A stretch of 42,192 nucleotides of DNA from Thermoanaerobaculia bacterium (GTDB lineage Bacteria > Acidobacteriota > Thermoanaerobaculia > Multivoradales > JAGPDF01). This document shows positions 17,021-26,013 of this stretch, piece by piece (the first letter of the stretch is position 1; the number at the start of each line of letters is the position of its first letter). Below the pieces are notes generated by a model, which had not been told where the DNA came from, searched no databases, and was given only the letters and a program-made list of their open reading frames with translations. Location of the stretch: positions 16,794-58,985 of the forward strand of contig JAGPDF010000018.1 of NCBI GenBank assembly GCA_018057705.1, read 5' to 3'. The position numbers were made by a program, and so were the translations under genes.

Positions 17021-17368
17021 TCAGGAGTCTTCGGCGTCCCAGTGGAAACGGTGCATCAACCGGTGGAGGATCGGAGCGAAGACGATACCGGCCACGATGA
17101 GCACAGCGAGGCCGGAGTAGAGAGCATAGAGGCCGGCGAAGATCTTTCCTCCGGCGGTCTGCGGCAGGTTCACCGGGCCCATTCCGCCGAGGATCATCGC
17201 TGCGTTCAGGAATGCGTCGACCCATCCGAGCTGCTCGAACCAGGCGTAGCCCGCCATACCGAGGCCGAGGGATCCGCCAATGAAGCCGATGGCGGCCAGA
17301 AAGTGGCGCAGCAGGCGGAGGCGATACGCCGGCCTGGGAAGGAGCGGACGATCCCTGTGCTCGTACAA
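17021..17368 (-). CDS. Two-helix ion-channel-like membrane protein with degenerate filter
   Basis: 115 residues: a hydrophobic helix (about 20-45), a short re-entrant-looking segment and a second helix (about 75-100). This matches the helix-pore-helix plan of potassium channels. Where a TVGYG selectivity filter would be, the sequence reads ILGGMGPV, so potassium selectivity is not expected. I believe this short GGMGP-type protein recurs in diverse bacteria as a hypothetical protein, but I cannot verify that here. The open frame runs to 17530, but the TTG at 17368 has a strong GAGGAGG ribosome-binding site and begins just before the first helix, so I chose it. The gene converges on the M23 gene and is divergent from the glycosyltransferase. 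Confidence 0.65.
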   Translation of the reverse strand: MYEHRDRPLLPRPAYRLRLLRHFLAAIGFIGGSLGLGMAGYAWFEQLGWVDAFLNAAMILGGMGPVNLPQTAGGKIFAGLYALYSGLAVLIVAGIVFAPILHRLMHRFHWDAEDS

Positions 17369-17469
17369 GCGCCCTCCTCGCAGCCCAGCCTGCGGGCTCC
17401 CCTCCGGTCGGCTTCCGCGAACACCGAGTGTAATGGAGATCGCGGGGCTTTTGCGACGGCAAAGTCCTC

Positions 17470-17475
17470 TACAAT
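17470..17475 (+). promoter_or_regulatory. Candidate -10 box for the glycosyltransferase/CPBP unit
   Basis: TACAAT (5 of 6) ends six bases before the ATG at 17482, which has no ribosome-binding site. The arrangement predicts a leaderless transcript. No good -35 at 16-19 bases. Confidence 0.45.
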
Positions 17476-17481
17476 CCCGGT

Positions 17482-18573
17482 ATGGCCGCAGTCCATACCG
17501 GAGAACGGACTCCGTCGGCAGCGCCGCCATCCTTGCCGGTCACTTTCTACCTCGCGGACGAGCCGGATGTCGCCGGGATCTCGCGCCTGGATCCCGACGT
17601 CGACCTGGACGCTTTCCGTCCGGGGGAGCTCTCCTGGGTGGCGCAAACCTACCTTCGCCTGCGGAACGCGGGCTTCCCGGTCGCGCTGCAGTCGACGCCG
17701 CCGGAGCGTGGTCTGGTCGTCTTTCACGCCAAGCACAAACACGCCCTGGCCCGGCAGGCGAGCGGCCGGCGCGGCCTGATCTTCGTCGCGATTCGGGCCG
17801 ACAACAGCTCGCCGCTCCTCGCCGACTTCGAGGTCCTGCAGTCGGGCCGTTTCGCCGACGACCGCAACCGCTTCTGGATTCCGTTCTGGCCGCAGCCCGG
17901 GCTGGTGCCTCGCGATCCTGCGCGCGGAACGACACTCCAGCGCGTCGCCTACATGGGGCGGATCGAGAACCTCCACCCGGAGTTTCGCGGGGAGGGCTGG
18001 CGCCAGGCGCTCGCGGCCCTCGGCCTGGAGTGGGTCCTGCGCGAAGTCCGGTTCGCGAAGGGTGCAGGCGCGCGCCCGGGCGGGTCGAGTCGCAACGGCA
18101 AGAGCAGTTGCGAGGAGACGCGCATCGACTGGGAGGACTACCGCACGCTGGACGCCGTGATCGCGGTGCGCCCGTTCGAGCCTCACCTGTACTTCGCCAA
18201 GCCGGCGAGCAAGCTGATCAACGCCTGGCGTGCAGGAGTCCCCGCGCTGGTCGGTCCGGAGTTCGCCAGTCGCGAGATCCGTCGCACCGACGACGACTTT
18301 CTCGAGGTCGCCGACGCGGGCGCGGCGCTCGCGGCGCTGCGGCGACTGCGCGACGATCCGGAGCTCTACTCGCGGATCGTCGCCGCGGGCCATCGGCGCG
18401 CTCCCGAGTTCTCCTTCGCCGCGCTCACCGCGCAGTGGGCCCGACTGCTCTTCGAGACCCTGCCGCAGCGCGTCGCCGTAGGCGGACTGCCGTGGAGCCA
18501 TCGTCTCCCGCTGTCTTTGCGGATTCCGCTGCGCCGGGCCGTGCGTCTGCTCCGGGCCGCGAGGAAGCGCTGA
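17482..18573 (+). CDS. GT-B fold glycosyltransferase-like protein
   Basis: 363-residue soluble protein resembling family 1/4-type glycosyltransferases. The N-terminal half has Rossmann-like strands (TFYLADEPD, LVVFHAKHKHAL). The C-terminal half has a YMGRIENLHPEF nucleotide-sugar-domain entry, the KPASKLINAWRAGVPAL motif and a late acidic segment (DDDFLEVAD), the typical donor-binding region order. Donor and acceptor are unknown. Three bases after an in-frame TACAAT box plus GGT comes the ATG, with no Shine-Dalgarno sequence. The next gene overlaps its C-terminal coding region and continues in the same direction, so both are probably one unit. Confidence 0.75.
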   Translation: MAAVHTGERTPSAAPPSLPVTFYLADEPDVAGISRLDPDVDLDAFRPGELSWVAQTYLRLRNAGFPVALQSTPPERGLVVFHAKHKHALARQASGRRGLIFVAIRADNSSPLLADFEVLQSGRFADDRNRFWIPFWPQPGLVPRDPARGTTLQRVAYMGRIENLHPEFRGEGWRQALAALGLEWVLREVRFAKGAGARPGGSSRNGKSSCEETRIDWEDYRTLDAVIAVRPFEPHLYFAKPASKLINAWRAGVPALVGPEFASREIRRTDDDFLEVADAGAALAALRRLRDDPELYSRIVAAGHRRAPEFSFAALTAQWARLLFETLPQRVAVGGLPWSHRLPLSLRIPLRRAVRLLRAARKR

Positions 18574-19520
18574 GCCGGCTGCGCCTTCGCCCGCTGCTGG
18601 CGTGGGTAATCATCCCGCTCGGAGGACTGGTTCTGGCCGCGCTCGCTGCGCCCTTCATCTACTCCGCCCTGCTGGAGCTCCTGCCGAAGGCGGACGTTCC
18701 CTTCTCGCGGGTCTACAACCGGGCTGCGATGCTGATCGCGGCGCTGCTGCTCCTGCTGCTCCGCGATCCGCTCGGCTGGCGTGGGCTGCCGGGGCTCCTC
18801 GTCGCGCGATCTGGCAGTGGAGCGGTCTGCCAGATCGTCGCTGGATTCCTCGCGGCGCTCCTGGGGGTGGGGATCGCGGTCGGAGCCGCCCTCGTCATGG
18901 GTTGGCTCGCGCTGGCGGGTTCTTCTTACGAGTTCGTCGCCGGCAGAACCGCGACGGCACTGGTCGGTGGGCTCGTCGTGGCGTTCCTTGAAGAGTCGTT
19001 CTTTCGCGGGCTGATGTTCGTCTCCCTGGCGGCAAGCCTCGGGACGCTGCGCGCAGCGATCGCGAGCAGCGGCGCCTATGCGCTGGTCCACCTGCTGGTT
19101 TCGGATCCGGCGCTCGGACGGCAGGGCTACTCGGTCGGCGCCGGTCTCGCGTACCTAGGAAATGCGGTCGCCCGGCAGATCGAGCCGGCCTCCCTGCTGC
19201 CTCTGTGCGGACTCTTCCTGTGCGGACTGGTCCTGGCGCTATCCGTCCGCCGCAGTGGGGCGCTCTTTCTCGCCATCGGCCTGCACGCCGGCTGGGTATT
19301 CTCGTTTCAGGTTCTGCGCCACGCCACGCGGCCCCTCGGCGCGATTCCGGGTCACTCCTACCTCGCGACGCACCACTATCTCGTCGGGACCACCTGGGCC
19401 TGGGTCGGCATCTTCCTGGGGGGGATCTTCGTGCTCAGCTGGTGGTTCTGGGCAGAACGGCGACCCGTCGCAGAGCTGCTCGGCGCGGGCCTACCCAGGA
19501 TCGCCCGAAAAGGGGTCTGA
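18492..19520 (+). CDS. CPBP family intramembrane metalloprotease
   Basis: About 342 residues, strongly hydrophobic with around eight helices. The Abi/CPBP catalytic motifs are present: EESFFRG near 167-173, a following YALVHLL histidine motif, and a late HAGWVFSF motif. The family includes Rce1-like prenyl-protein proteases and bacteriocin-immunity proteins; a substrate here is unknown. The start is uncertain. The GTG at 18492, overlapping the glycosyltransferase by 82 bases and preceded by AGGCGG at a good distance, is the only plausible standard start before the first helix; the frame is otherwise open only through shadow sequence. A CTG at 18570 next to the upstream stop is the alternative. 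The neighbour suggests a role in cell-surface biology. Confidence 0.8.
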   Translation: MEPSSPAVFADSAAPGRASAPGREEALSRLRLRPLLAWVIIPLGGLVLAALAAPFIYSALLELLPKADVPFSRVYNRAAMLIAALLLLLLRDPLGWRGLPGLLVARSGSGAVCQIVAGFLAALLGVGIAVGAALVMGWLALAGSSYEFVAGRTATALVGGLVVAFLEESFFRGLMFVSLAASLGTLRAAIASSGAYALVHLLVSDPALGRQGYSVGAGLAYLGNAVARQIEPASLLPLCGLFLCGLVLALSVRRSGALFLAIGLHAGWVFSFQVLRHATRPLGAIPGHSYLATHHYLVGTTWAWVGIFLGGIFVLSWWFWAERRPVAELLGAGLPRIARKGV

Positions 19521-19523
19521 TCG

Positions 19524-19539
19524 CAGCCGTCGCCGGCTG
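19524..19539. terminator. Hairpin between convergent genes
   Basis: CAGCCG and CGGCTG form a perfect six-base stem around a TCGC loop within the 30-base gap between the CPBP protease and the GT14 gene. It has no U-run on either strand, so bidirectional termination is possible but not assured. Confidence 0.35.
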
Positions 19540-19550
19540 GCGGTCGATCC

Positions 19551-20486
19551 TCAGTCGGCGTCGAGTTCGAGCAGCTCCCGGTCGATACGATCCAGCACGG
19601 CGGGATCCGACGCAAGATCGAACTTTCGCGCGAAGTGGTAGTTCCCGGAGGCCAGGAGAGGCAGGTCGGCCATGGTGAGCGTCCGCGGAGAACCGCGCAC
19701 GGCTCCGGAGTAGTCGATGTATCGCAGATCGTCGTTCGCCAGCGCGAAGCGCCGGCTGCCGACGAGGATCGTCGGGAGCAGCGACTCTTCGGGCGCCACC
19801 GTGCCGCGATAGTGGCGAAGGACGTCCGGTCGCGCGGCGAGAAACTGCTTCAGGTAGAGCACCGCCTTTCGTCGCAGCGTCCACCAGCTTCTGCCGCCGA
19901 GGCAGCGCAACCCGCCGGTGAAGGGCGTGCGCAGCAGCCGCACGCCGACCAGCGGCCCGTAGTCGAGATAGAAATGGAGCGGCGTGATCCTGGTGATCCA
20001 GCGCAGCGCCTGAAGCAGCCGCTCGCTACCGTCGGGCCAGCGCCGGAAGCGGTGCCAGTAGCGGGCGCGTGCCTTTCGTCGCGACCATGGGCTGTCCGTC
20101 CGCAGGACGTCCCACCAGCGCACGAAGCCGTCCACCTTCGACTCTTCGAGGATGGCCTCGATCCGGCGCACCGGGGTCACGGGATAGTCCTGCGCCGTCA
20201 GGTTGATCAACCAGTCGTAGGCTACGTGGCGCTCTTCCAGCCAGGCGATGACGTCGAGATAGGGTTGAACCTGGCAGGAAAAAGTTCCGCGAAGCTGGCG
20301 GCCCGAGGCGGGGAGGAGGTGAAGGTCGGGAATGACCTCGAACGCCGTGGTCTCGAGCTCCAGCGCGTCTTGGTCGTGGCGCAGGACGATCGGCCCACTG
20401 CTCGCCTGACGCAACGTCCGGACGAGCCGCAGGATCTGCTCCGGGTCACGGTGGCTCTGGATGAACCAGCAGACGGTGACCGGCAT
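19551..20486 (-). CDS. GT14-like (core-2/I-branching) glycosyltransferase
   Basis: 311 residues with the motif order of the beta-1,6-N-acetylglucosaminyltransferase/xylosyltransferase family (GT14). The N-terminal strand contains FIQSHRDPEQ. An NLTAQDYPV motif corresponds to the family's S-G-x-DYP loop, a GGRSWWTLRR segment corresponds to the G-S-x-W motif, and PEESLLPT corresponds to the D/P-E-S/T-F motif holding the catalytic Glu. There is no membrane anchor, so it is cytoplasmic. Bacterial members usually act on surface polysaccharides or lipids, but the sugar transferred cannot be read from sequence. The start codon lies six bases after the stop of the second alcohol dehydrogenase, so it is the third gene of that operon. 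Confidence 0.85.
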   Translation of the reverse strand: MPVTVCWFIQSHRDPEQILRLVRTLRQASSGPIVLRHDQDALELETTAFEVIPDLHLLPASGRQLRGTFSCQVQPYLDVIAWLEERHVAYDWLINLTAQDYPVTPVRRIEAILEESKVDGFVRWWDVLRTDSPWSRRKARARYWHRFRRWPDGSERLLQALRWITRITPLHFYLDYGPLVGVRLLRTPFTGGLRCLGGRSWWTLRRKAVLYLKQFLAARPDVLRHYRGTVAPEESLLPTILVGSRRFALANDDLRYIDYSGAVRGSPRTLTMADLPLLASGNYHFARKFDLASDPAVLDRIDRELLELDAD

Positions 20487-20492
20487 GCGGGC

Positions 20493-21662
20493 CTACGCCG
20501 GCCGGATGACGACCTTGAGGGCGCGTCGCTCCATCATGGCGCGCAGGGCCGATTCGACCCCGTCCAGCGACTCGTCGTAAGACAGGAGAAGCCGATAGTC
20601 GGAGCGCGCCGCGGCGAGCCGGTCGATCGCCGACCGGAAACTGCGCGGCGTATGGTGGTAGCTCCCCAGGAGAGAGAGCTCGTCGTAGTGAATGGGAAAG
20701 GTCGAGAGCTCGATGCGGTCGGCCGGGGCGCAACCGCCGAAGAAGAGGGTCGTGCCTCCGGGCAGGGTTGCGCCGAGAGCGGTCGTCCAGCCGCTCACCG
20801 TGCCGGTGGCGTCGATGGCGATCTCGAACTCCCGGTCGATCGACGAGTGCTCGTCGTTCCACGACCGCTCGATGTGGATGCCCGCCTCGGCGCCGAGCTT
20901 CAGGGCGACCTCGAGGCGCAGGGCGTGGGGGTCGGCCGCTGTGACGCGATGCCCGAGCTCGCAGAGCACCGCGACGAAAAGCAGGCCGAGCGGACCGGCT
21001 CCCTGCACCAGGATCTTCCGCGGCCGGAGCTCCGCTGCGCCGGCCGTGGCGAGGCCCAGACGCACGAGGCCGTGCTCGACGCAGGCGAGCGGCTCGGAAA
21101 GGGCGGCAAGCTCCGGCGCCAGGTTGGCAGGGCGCAGATAGGTCGAGCGTTCGACGAACCGCGCCGGCACCAGGAGGTAGTCGGCATAGGCGCCGTTCAG
21201 GTAGGCGAGATCGGGACAGAGGTTCTCGCGGCCGGCACGGCAGGCCGGGCAGGTCCCGCAGGAGGCGGAGTTCGCGACCACCACCGCGTCGCCCTCGCGC
21301 AGGTGCGCGCTGCCCTGGCCTCCGGCTCTCGGCTTCGGCGAGGAGCCTGCGGGAGAGAGCGGCCCCCGGCTGCCCGCCGCGACGATCGTGCCCGTCATCT
21401 CGTGTCCGAAGGGCCCGGGGACTTCGAGCATCCGCGGATGACCCCCGCGCCCGAAAACCTTGAGGTCGGTGCCGCAGGTCGTCGCCGCCTCGATCGCGAC
21501 GAGGATTTCGCCGGGACCGGGTCGCGGCACTTTCACCTCCCTGAGCTCGACCTCCTCGGGGCCGAGGAGAAAGATGGCTCGCGCCCGGGCGGGCAGCTCT
21601 CCGCCGGCGCGGGTCGCGGCCGGGGAAGGGATCGCCAGCGTCGTGGTGCGGGGCGCCGTCAC
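20493..21662 (-). CDS. Zinc-dependent medium-chain dehydrogenase, second of a tandem pair
   Basis: 389 residues. Catalytic-zinc motifs TTCGTDLK and GHEMTG, and a four-Cys structural zinc motif (CGTCPACRAGRENLC), are intact, as is the nucleotide loop GAGPLGLL. It carries an N-terminal extension of about 25 residues and a Gly/Ser/Pro-rich insert before the structural-zinc loop, which its neighbour lacks. The reaction is probably oxidation of a polyol, sugar alcohol or threonine-like substrate, not assignable further. The GTG at 21662 overlaps the stop of the preceding dehydrogenase (GTGA); upstream open frame is shadow. The frame then leads directly into the GT14 gene. Confidence 0.85.
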   Translation of the reverse strand: MTAPRTTTLAIPSPAATRAGGELPARARAIFLLGPEEVELREVKVPRPGPGEILVAIEAATTCGTDLKVFGRGGHPRMLEVPGPFGHEMTGTIVAAGSRGPLSPAGSSPKPRAGGQGSAHLREGDAVVVANSASCGTCPACRAGRENLCPDLAYLNGAYADYLLVPARFVERSTYLRPANLAPELAALSEPLACVEHGLVRLGLATAGAAELRPRKILVQGAGPLGLLFVAVLCELGHRVTAADPHALRLEVALKLGAEAGIHIERSWNDEHSSIDREFEIAIDATGTVSGWTTALGATLPGGTTLFFGGCAPADRIELSTFPIHYDELSLLGSYHHTPRSFRSAIDRLAAARSDYRLLLSYDESLDGVESALRAMMERRALKVVIRPA

Positions 21663-22732
21663 GGATGGAAGGCTACCTTGAGAGCCTCTTGCCGGCGGGC
21701 GGCGCTCCAACCCTCGTCGAACTCGGCGAGCGCCAGGCGGTGGCTGACCAGGCAGGCGGGGCGCAGTCTGCCCGAGCACAGGAGCTCCCAGACCTCGGAC
21801 TGTTCGGCTAGGCTCCCGGAGTAGGCGCCCACCAGGCGTTTCTCGAGCTTGAAGAGGTCGTTGAGCGGAAAACCGGCGGTCTCTCCCGCCCGGCCGTGGG
21901 CAAAGAGCACGGCCGTGCCTCCTGGCCGCAGCGCCGCCAGAGCGGCCTCGGTGAGCGCGCTGCCGCCGACACAGTCGAAAACCGCGTCGGCACCCCGGCC
22001 GTCCTCGCTCTGAGCGCTCGCCGCGGCGAGCAGCGCCTCTCCGGGGGGGACCGCCTCGTCGGCGCCTAGGCCCCGGGCGAGATGGCGCCGGTCCTCGCGC
22101 GGGTCGACGACCACGATCCGGACGGGCGCGCCGAGCGCCCGCAGAACGAGCAGGTGAAGCAGGCCCATGCTGCCGCCGCCCAGGATCACCGCGAGCCGCG
22201 TCCATTCTCCGGGCGCCGCTTCGCGAGCTCGGGGTCCCCCGGCGAGCGGGGCGAGGATGGGGCTGCGTCGCAGGCTCCGCAGAACGCAGGCGGCCGGCTC
22301 GAGGAAGATGGCGTCGAGGTCGTCCAGGGCATCGGGGAGCCGTCGCGCCGTCGTCGCGAGGGCGCGACGGCGGACCAGGATCTGCCCGGCGAAACCGCCG
22401 GGCTCGAGGAGGTTCTCCCGGAAGGCCGCGCACTGCGTCGCAGCACCGCTCGCGCAGTCGTAGCACACCCCGCAGGCCGCATGATGCGGCACGACGAGAC
22501 GGTCGGCCGGCGCGAACGCCGTGACTCCCGGGCCGACGGCCTCGACCTCGCCGACGACTTCGTGCCCGAGCACGGTGCCGGGCGCCGGTGCGCCCGTCGC
22601 CAGTTTGAACAGGTCCGTGCCGCAGAGGCCGCTCCAGCGCAGGCGCAGGACGAGCTCCCCGGCGGCCGGCACGGGGTCGGGGAGCTCCTGGAGGCGAGGC
22701 CTGCCGAAGGGGTCGATCGTCACCGCTTGCAT
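21659..22732 (-). CDS. Zinc-dependent medium-chain dehydrogenase, first of a tandem pair
   Basis: 357 residues of the alcohol/sorbitol dehydrogenase superfamily. Visible features are GLCGTDLFK (catalytic Cys region), GHEVVGEV, the structural-zinc motif CGVCYDCASGAATQC and a nucleotide-binding loop GGGSMGLL. A segment near 160-175 (GGPRAREAAPGEW) is an uncommon insert. Its closest general resemblance is to sorbitol or L-threonine 3-dehydrogenases. It shares only the fold-level motifs with the downstream dehydrogenase, so the two are not a recent duplication. The start ATG faces the PilZ gene across a 21-base spacer with no ribosome-binding site. Confidence 0.88.
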   Translation of the reverse strand: MQAVTIDPFGRPRLQELPDPVPAAGELVLRLRWSGLCGTDLFKLATGAPAPGTVLGHEVVGEVEAVGPGVTAFAPADRLVVPHHAACGVCYDCASGAATQCAAFRENLLEPGGFAGQILVRRRALATTARRLPDALDDLDAIFLEPAACVLRSLRRSPILAPLAGGPRAREAAPGEWTRLAVILGGGSMGLLHLLVLRALGAPVRIVVVDPREDRRHLARGLGADEAVPPGEALLAAASAQSEDGRGADAVFDCVGGSALTEAALAALRPGGTAVLFAHGRAGETAGFPLNDLFKLEKRLVGAYSGSLAEQSEVWELLCSGRLRPACLVSHRLALAEFDEGWSAARRQEALKVAFHP

Positions 22733-22739
22733 CGGGGGG

Positions 22740-22746
22740 TATCATT
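22740..22746. promoter_or_regulatory. Overlapping divergent -10 boxes
   Basis: The plus strand reads TATCAT (22740-22745, 5 of 6), with TCGTCA 17 bases upstream. The minus strand reads AATGAT (22746-22741), with TGGATA 18 bases upstream. Each box is eight bases from the start codon it faces, so both mRNAs would be nearly leaderless and the promoters would be mutually exclusive. Confidence 0.4.
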
Positions 22747-22753
22747 CCACCAC

Positions 22754-23539
22754 ATGGAACGCCGTATCCACCGCCGGTTTCCCCGGCGCATCGAATTGCG
22801 CTACTGGCGCTCCGGCGAGGTCCAGGGGCACACGGCCTATTCGACGAACATCTCGAAGAGCGGGCTCTTCCTGAGCAGCTCCAGTCCGTTGGCCTCCGGC
22901 GAGCGCGTGCGGCTGGAGGTCATCGACCGCGAATGCGGGTTCATCGCCGAAGGGCGGGTGACCCGGATTCATCGCGTGCCGCTGGCCCTCCGGCATGTCG
23001 ATCAGCAGGGCGTGGGGGTGCGCTTCCTCCTGCCGGAGGAGCTCGTCGAGGACCTCGTTCCGCTGGCGCGCCAGTCCGGTCCGACCACCCAGGGGGGCAG
23101 GGAGGTCGGTTTCACCTCGCCGACCTCCGTCGAGTGGGACGCCGCCAGCGTCAGTGCCGAGGCCGCCACCCAGGATGAGCCGGAGCCGGAGCCGGTGCCG
23201 TTGCCGGCGATGGACGCCGGCCGCGACAAGATCGTGCCGATCACCTTCGCGGACGCGTCGGCGTTCCTTTCGACCTACCACCGCGACATCAGCGCCGGCG
23301 GGCTGTTCATCTCGACGCCGACCCCGATGGACCTGCAGGAGGCGGTGTGGATCGAGATGCAACTGCCGATTCCCGGCGAGCGGCCGAAGTTGTTCGCCGC
23401 GCGAGTCGTCCAGCGCTTCGATCCGCTCGCCGCGGTCGGGGGCGGACGGAACCTGATCTCGGGGATGGCGGTGCAGTTCGTCGAGCCCGAAAAGGTCCTC
23501 ACGGAGCTCAAACCGTTCCTCGCCGTCCTGAGGAGATAA
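22754..23539 (+). CDS. Tandem PilZ-domain protein
   Basis: 261-residue cytoplasmic protein with two PilZ-like domains joined by an acidic Glu/Pro linker (about 130-155). The first has the N-terminal Arg cluster (RRIHRRFPRR) and an N32-x-S-x-x-G37 motif, with Asn where the canonical c-di-GMP site has Asp. The second has a canonical D178-x-S-x-x-G183 (DISAGG) but no obvious RxxxR ahead of it, the pattern of the TIGR02266 domain described in Myxococcus. Cyclic-di-GMP binding by the first domain is possible but weakened by the substitution; the second may be structural. The start is the ATG at 22754, directly behind a TATCAT box. The bacilliredoxin gene begins 53 bases downstream. Confidence 0.88.
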   Translation: MERRIHRRFPRRIELRYWRSGEVQGHTAYSTNISKSGLFLSSSSPLASGERVRLEVIDRECGFIAEGRVTRIHRVPLALRHVDQQGVGVRFLLPEELVEDLVPLARQSGPTTQGGREVGFTSPTSVEWDAASVSAEAATQDEPEPEPVPLPAMDAGRDKIVPITFADASAFLSTYHRDISAGGLFISTPTPMDLQEAVWIEMQLPIPGERPKLFAARVVQRFDPLAAVGGGRNLISGMAVQFVEPEKVLTELKPFLAVLRR

Positions 23540-23592
23540 GCTTGCGGTCCGGCACGGTCCCCGGGACCGCCGGCCTTCCAGGAGAATTCGAA

Positions 23593-24030
23593 ATGCCCTA
23601 TAGCCCCTTGCTGATCCGGCCGATGCGCGAAGAGCTGACGAGCGCCGGCTTTGCCGAGCTCCGAACCGTCGAAGAGGTGCAGGGCCTCCTCGACGAGAAA
23701 CAGGGAACGACGCTGGTGGTGGTCAACTCGGTCTGCGGCTGCGCCGCCGGCGGGGCGCGGCCGGGTGCCCGCCTGGCGATCCAGGAGTCGCCGCGTCCCG
23801 ACCGGCTCGCGACGGTCTTCGCCGGACAGGATCTCGAGGCCACCGCCCGCGTGCGCGCCTACTTCGGCGAGATTCCGCCTTCCTCACCCTCGATGGGCCT
23901 GTTCAAGGACGGCGAGCTCGTCTGGTTCCTGCCCCGCCACCGGATCGAAGGCCGCGATGCCCTCGCGGTCGCTGCGGACCTGCGTGCGGCGTTCGCAGCC
24001 CATTGCTCAGCGGTCCCGGTCGCGGACTGA
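23593..24030 (+). CDS. BrxA/BrxB family bacilliredoxin
   Basis: 145-residue thioredoxin-fold protein of the YphP/YqiW family, normal length. The active site is a Cys-Gly-Cys motif, Cys48-Gly-Cys50, in the SVCGCAAG segment. In Bacillus these proteins remove bacillithiol from oxidised proteins; in Gram-negative bacteria that lack bacillithiol the family is still common and the thiol partner differs. Bacillithiol synthesis genes are not in the window. An AGGAG ribosome-binding site stands eight bases before the ATG at 23593; upstream open frame is shadow of the PilZ gene. Likely cytoplasmic, responding to thiol stress. Confidence 0.9.
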   Translation: MPYSPLLIRPMREELTSAGFAELRTVEEVQGLLDEKQGTTLVVVNSVCGCAAGGARPGARLAIQESPRPDRLATVFAGQDLEATARVRAYFGEIPPSSPSMGLFKDGELVWFLPRHRIEGRDALAVAADLRAAFAAHCSAVPVAD

Positions 24031-24065
24031 GCTCCCGGCGCACCCGGACTCCGGCCGAACCGATC

Positions 24066-24347
24066 ATGGGCACCTTCCACCACGACAAGCACGCACTGCA
24101 CGGCATCACCGTCATCGTCGAGACCCACGGCCCCGAGCTCTTCATCGGTCGCTGCGACGACATCGTCGCCGAGGGGGTCCTTCTGCGCGACGCCGATGTC
24201 CATCGCGAAGGGGATCCGGCCGCGGCGGGCAAGAGTCGCGCCGACTTCCTCGATCACGCCCGGCGCTTCGGCGCCTGGCCGAAACTCTCGCGCATTCTCG
24301 TGCCGGCAGAGAGCGTGCGCGAGATCCGTCGCCTCGGCGAAATCTGA
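24066..24347 (+). CDS. Small conserved-looking protein of unknown function
   Basis: 93 residues with no domain I can name. It starts GTFHHDKHALHG, a histidine-containing N terminus, and ends in a Leu/Glu-rich stretch (SVREIRRLGEI). There is no signal peptide or membrane helix, so it is probably cytoplasmic. Its coding signature and tidy position, 35 bases after bacilliredoxin and 26 bases before the P5C dehydrogenase, make it a real gene. The start ATG at 24066 is preferred over the longer open frame because that extension is low in coding character. Metal binding by the N-terminal histidines is a guess. Confidence 0.65.
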   Translation: MGTFHHDKHALHGITVIVETHGPELFIGRCDDIVAEGVLLRDADVHREGDPAAAGKSRADFLDHARRFGAWPKLSRILVPAESVREIRRLGEI

Positions 24348-24373
24348 ACAGAACTTCGACAGGAGTCCGAATC

Positions 24374-26002
<1,629 letters not shown>

Positions 26003-26013
26003 GCCTCGGCCGG

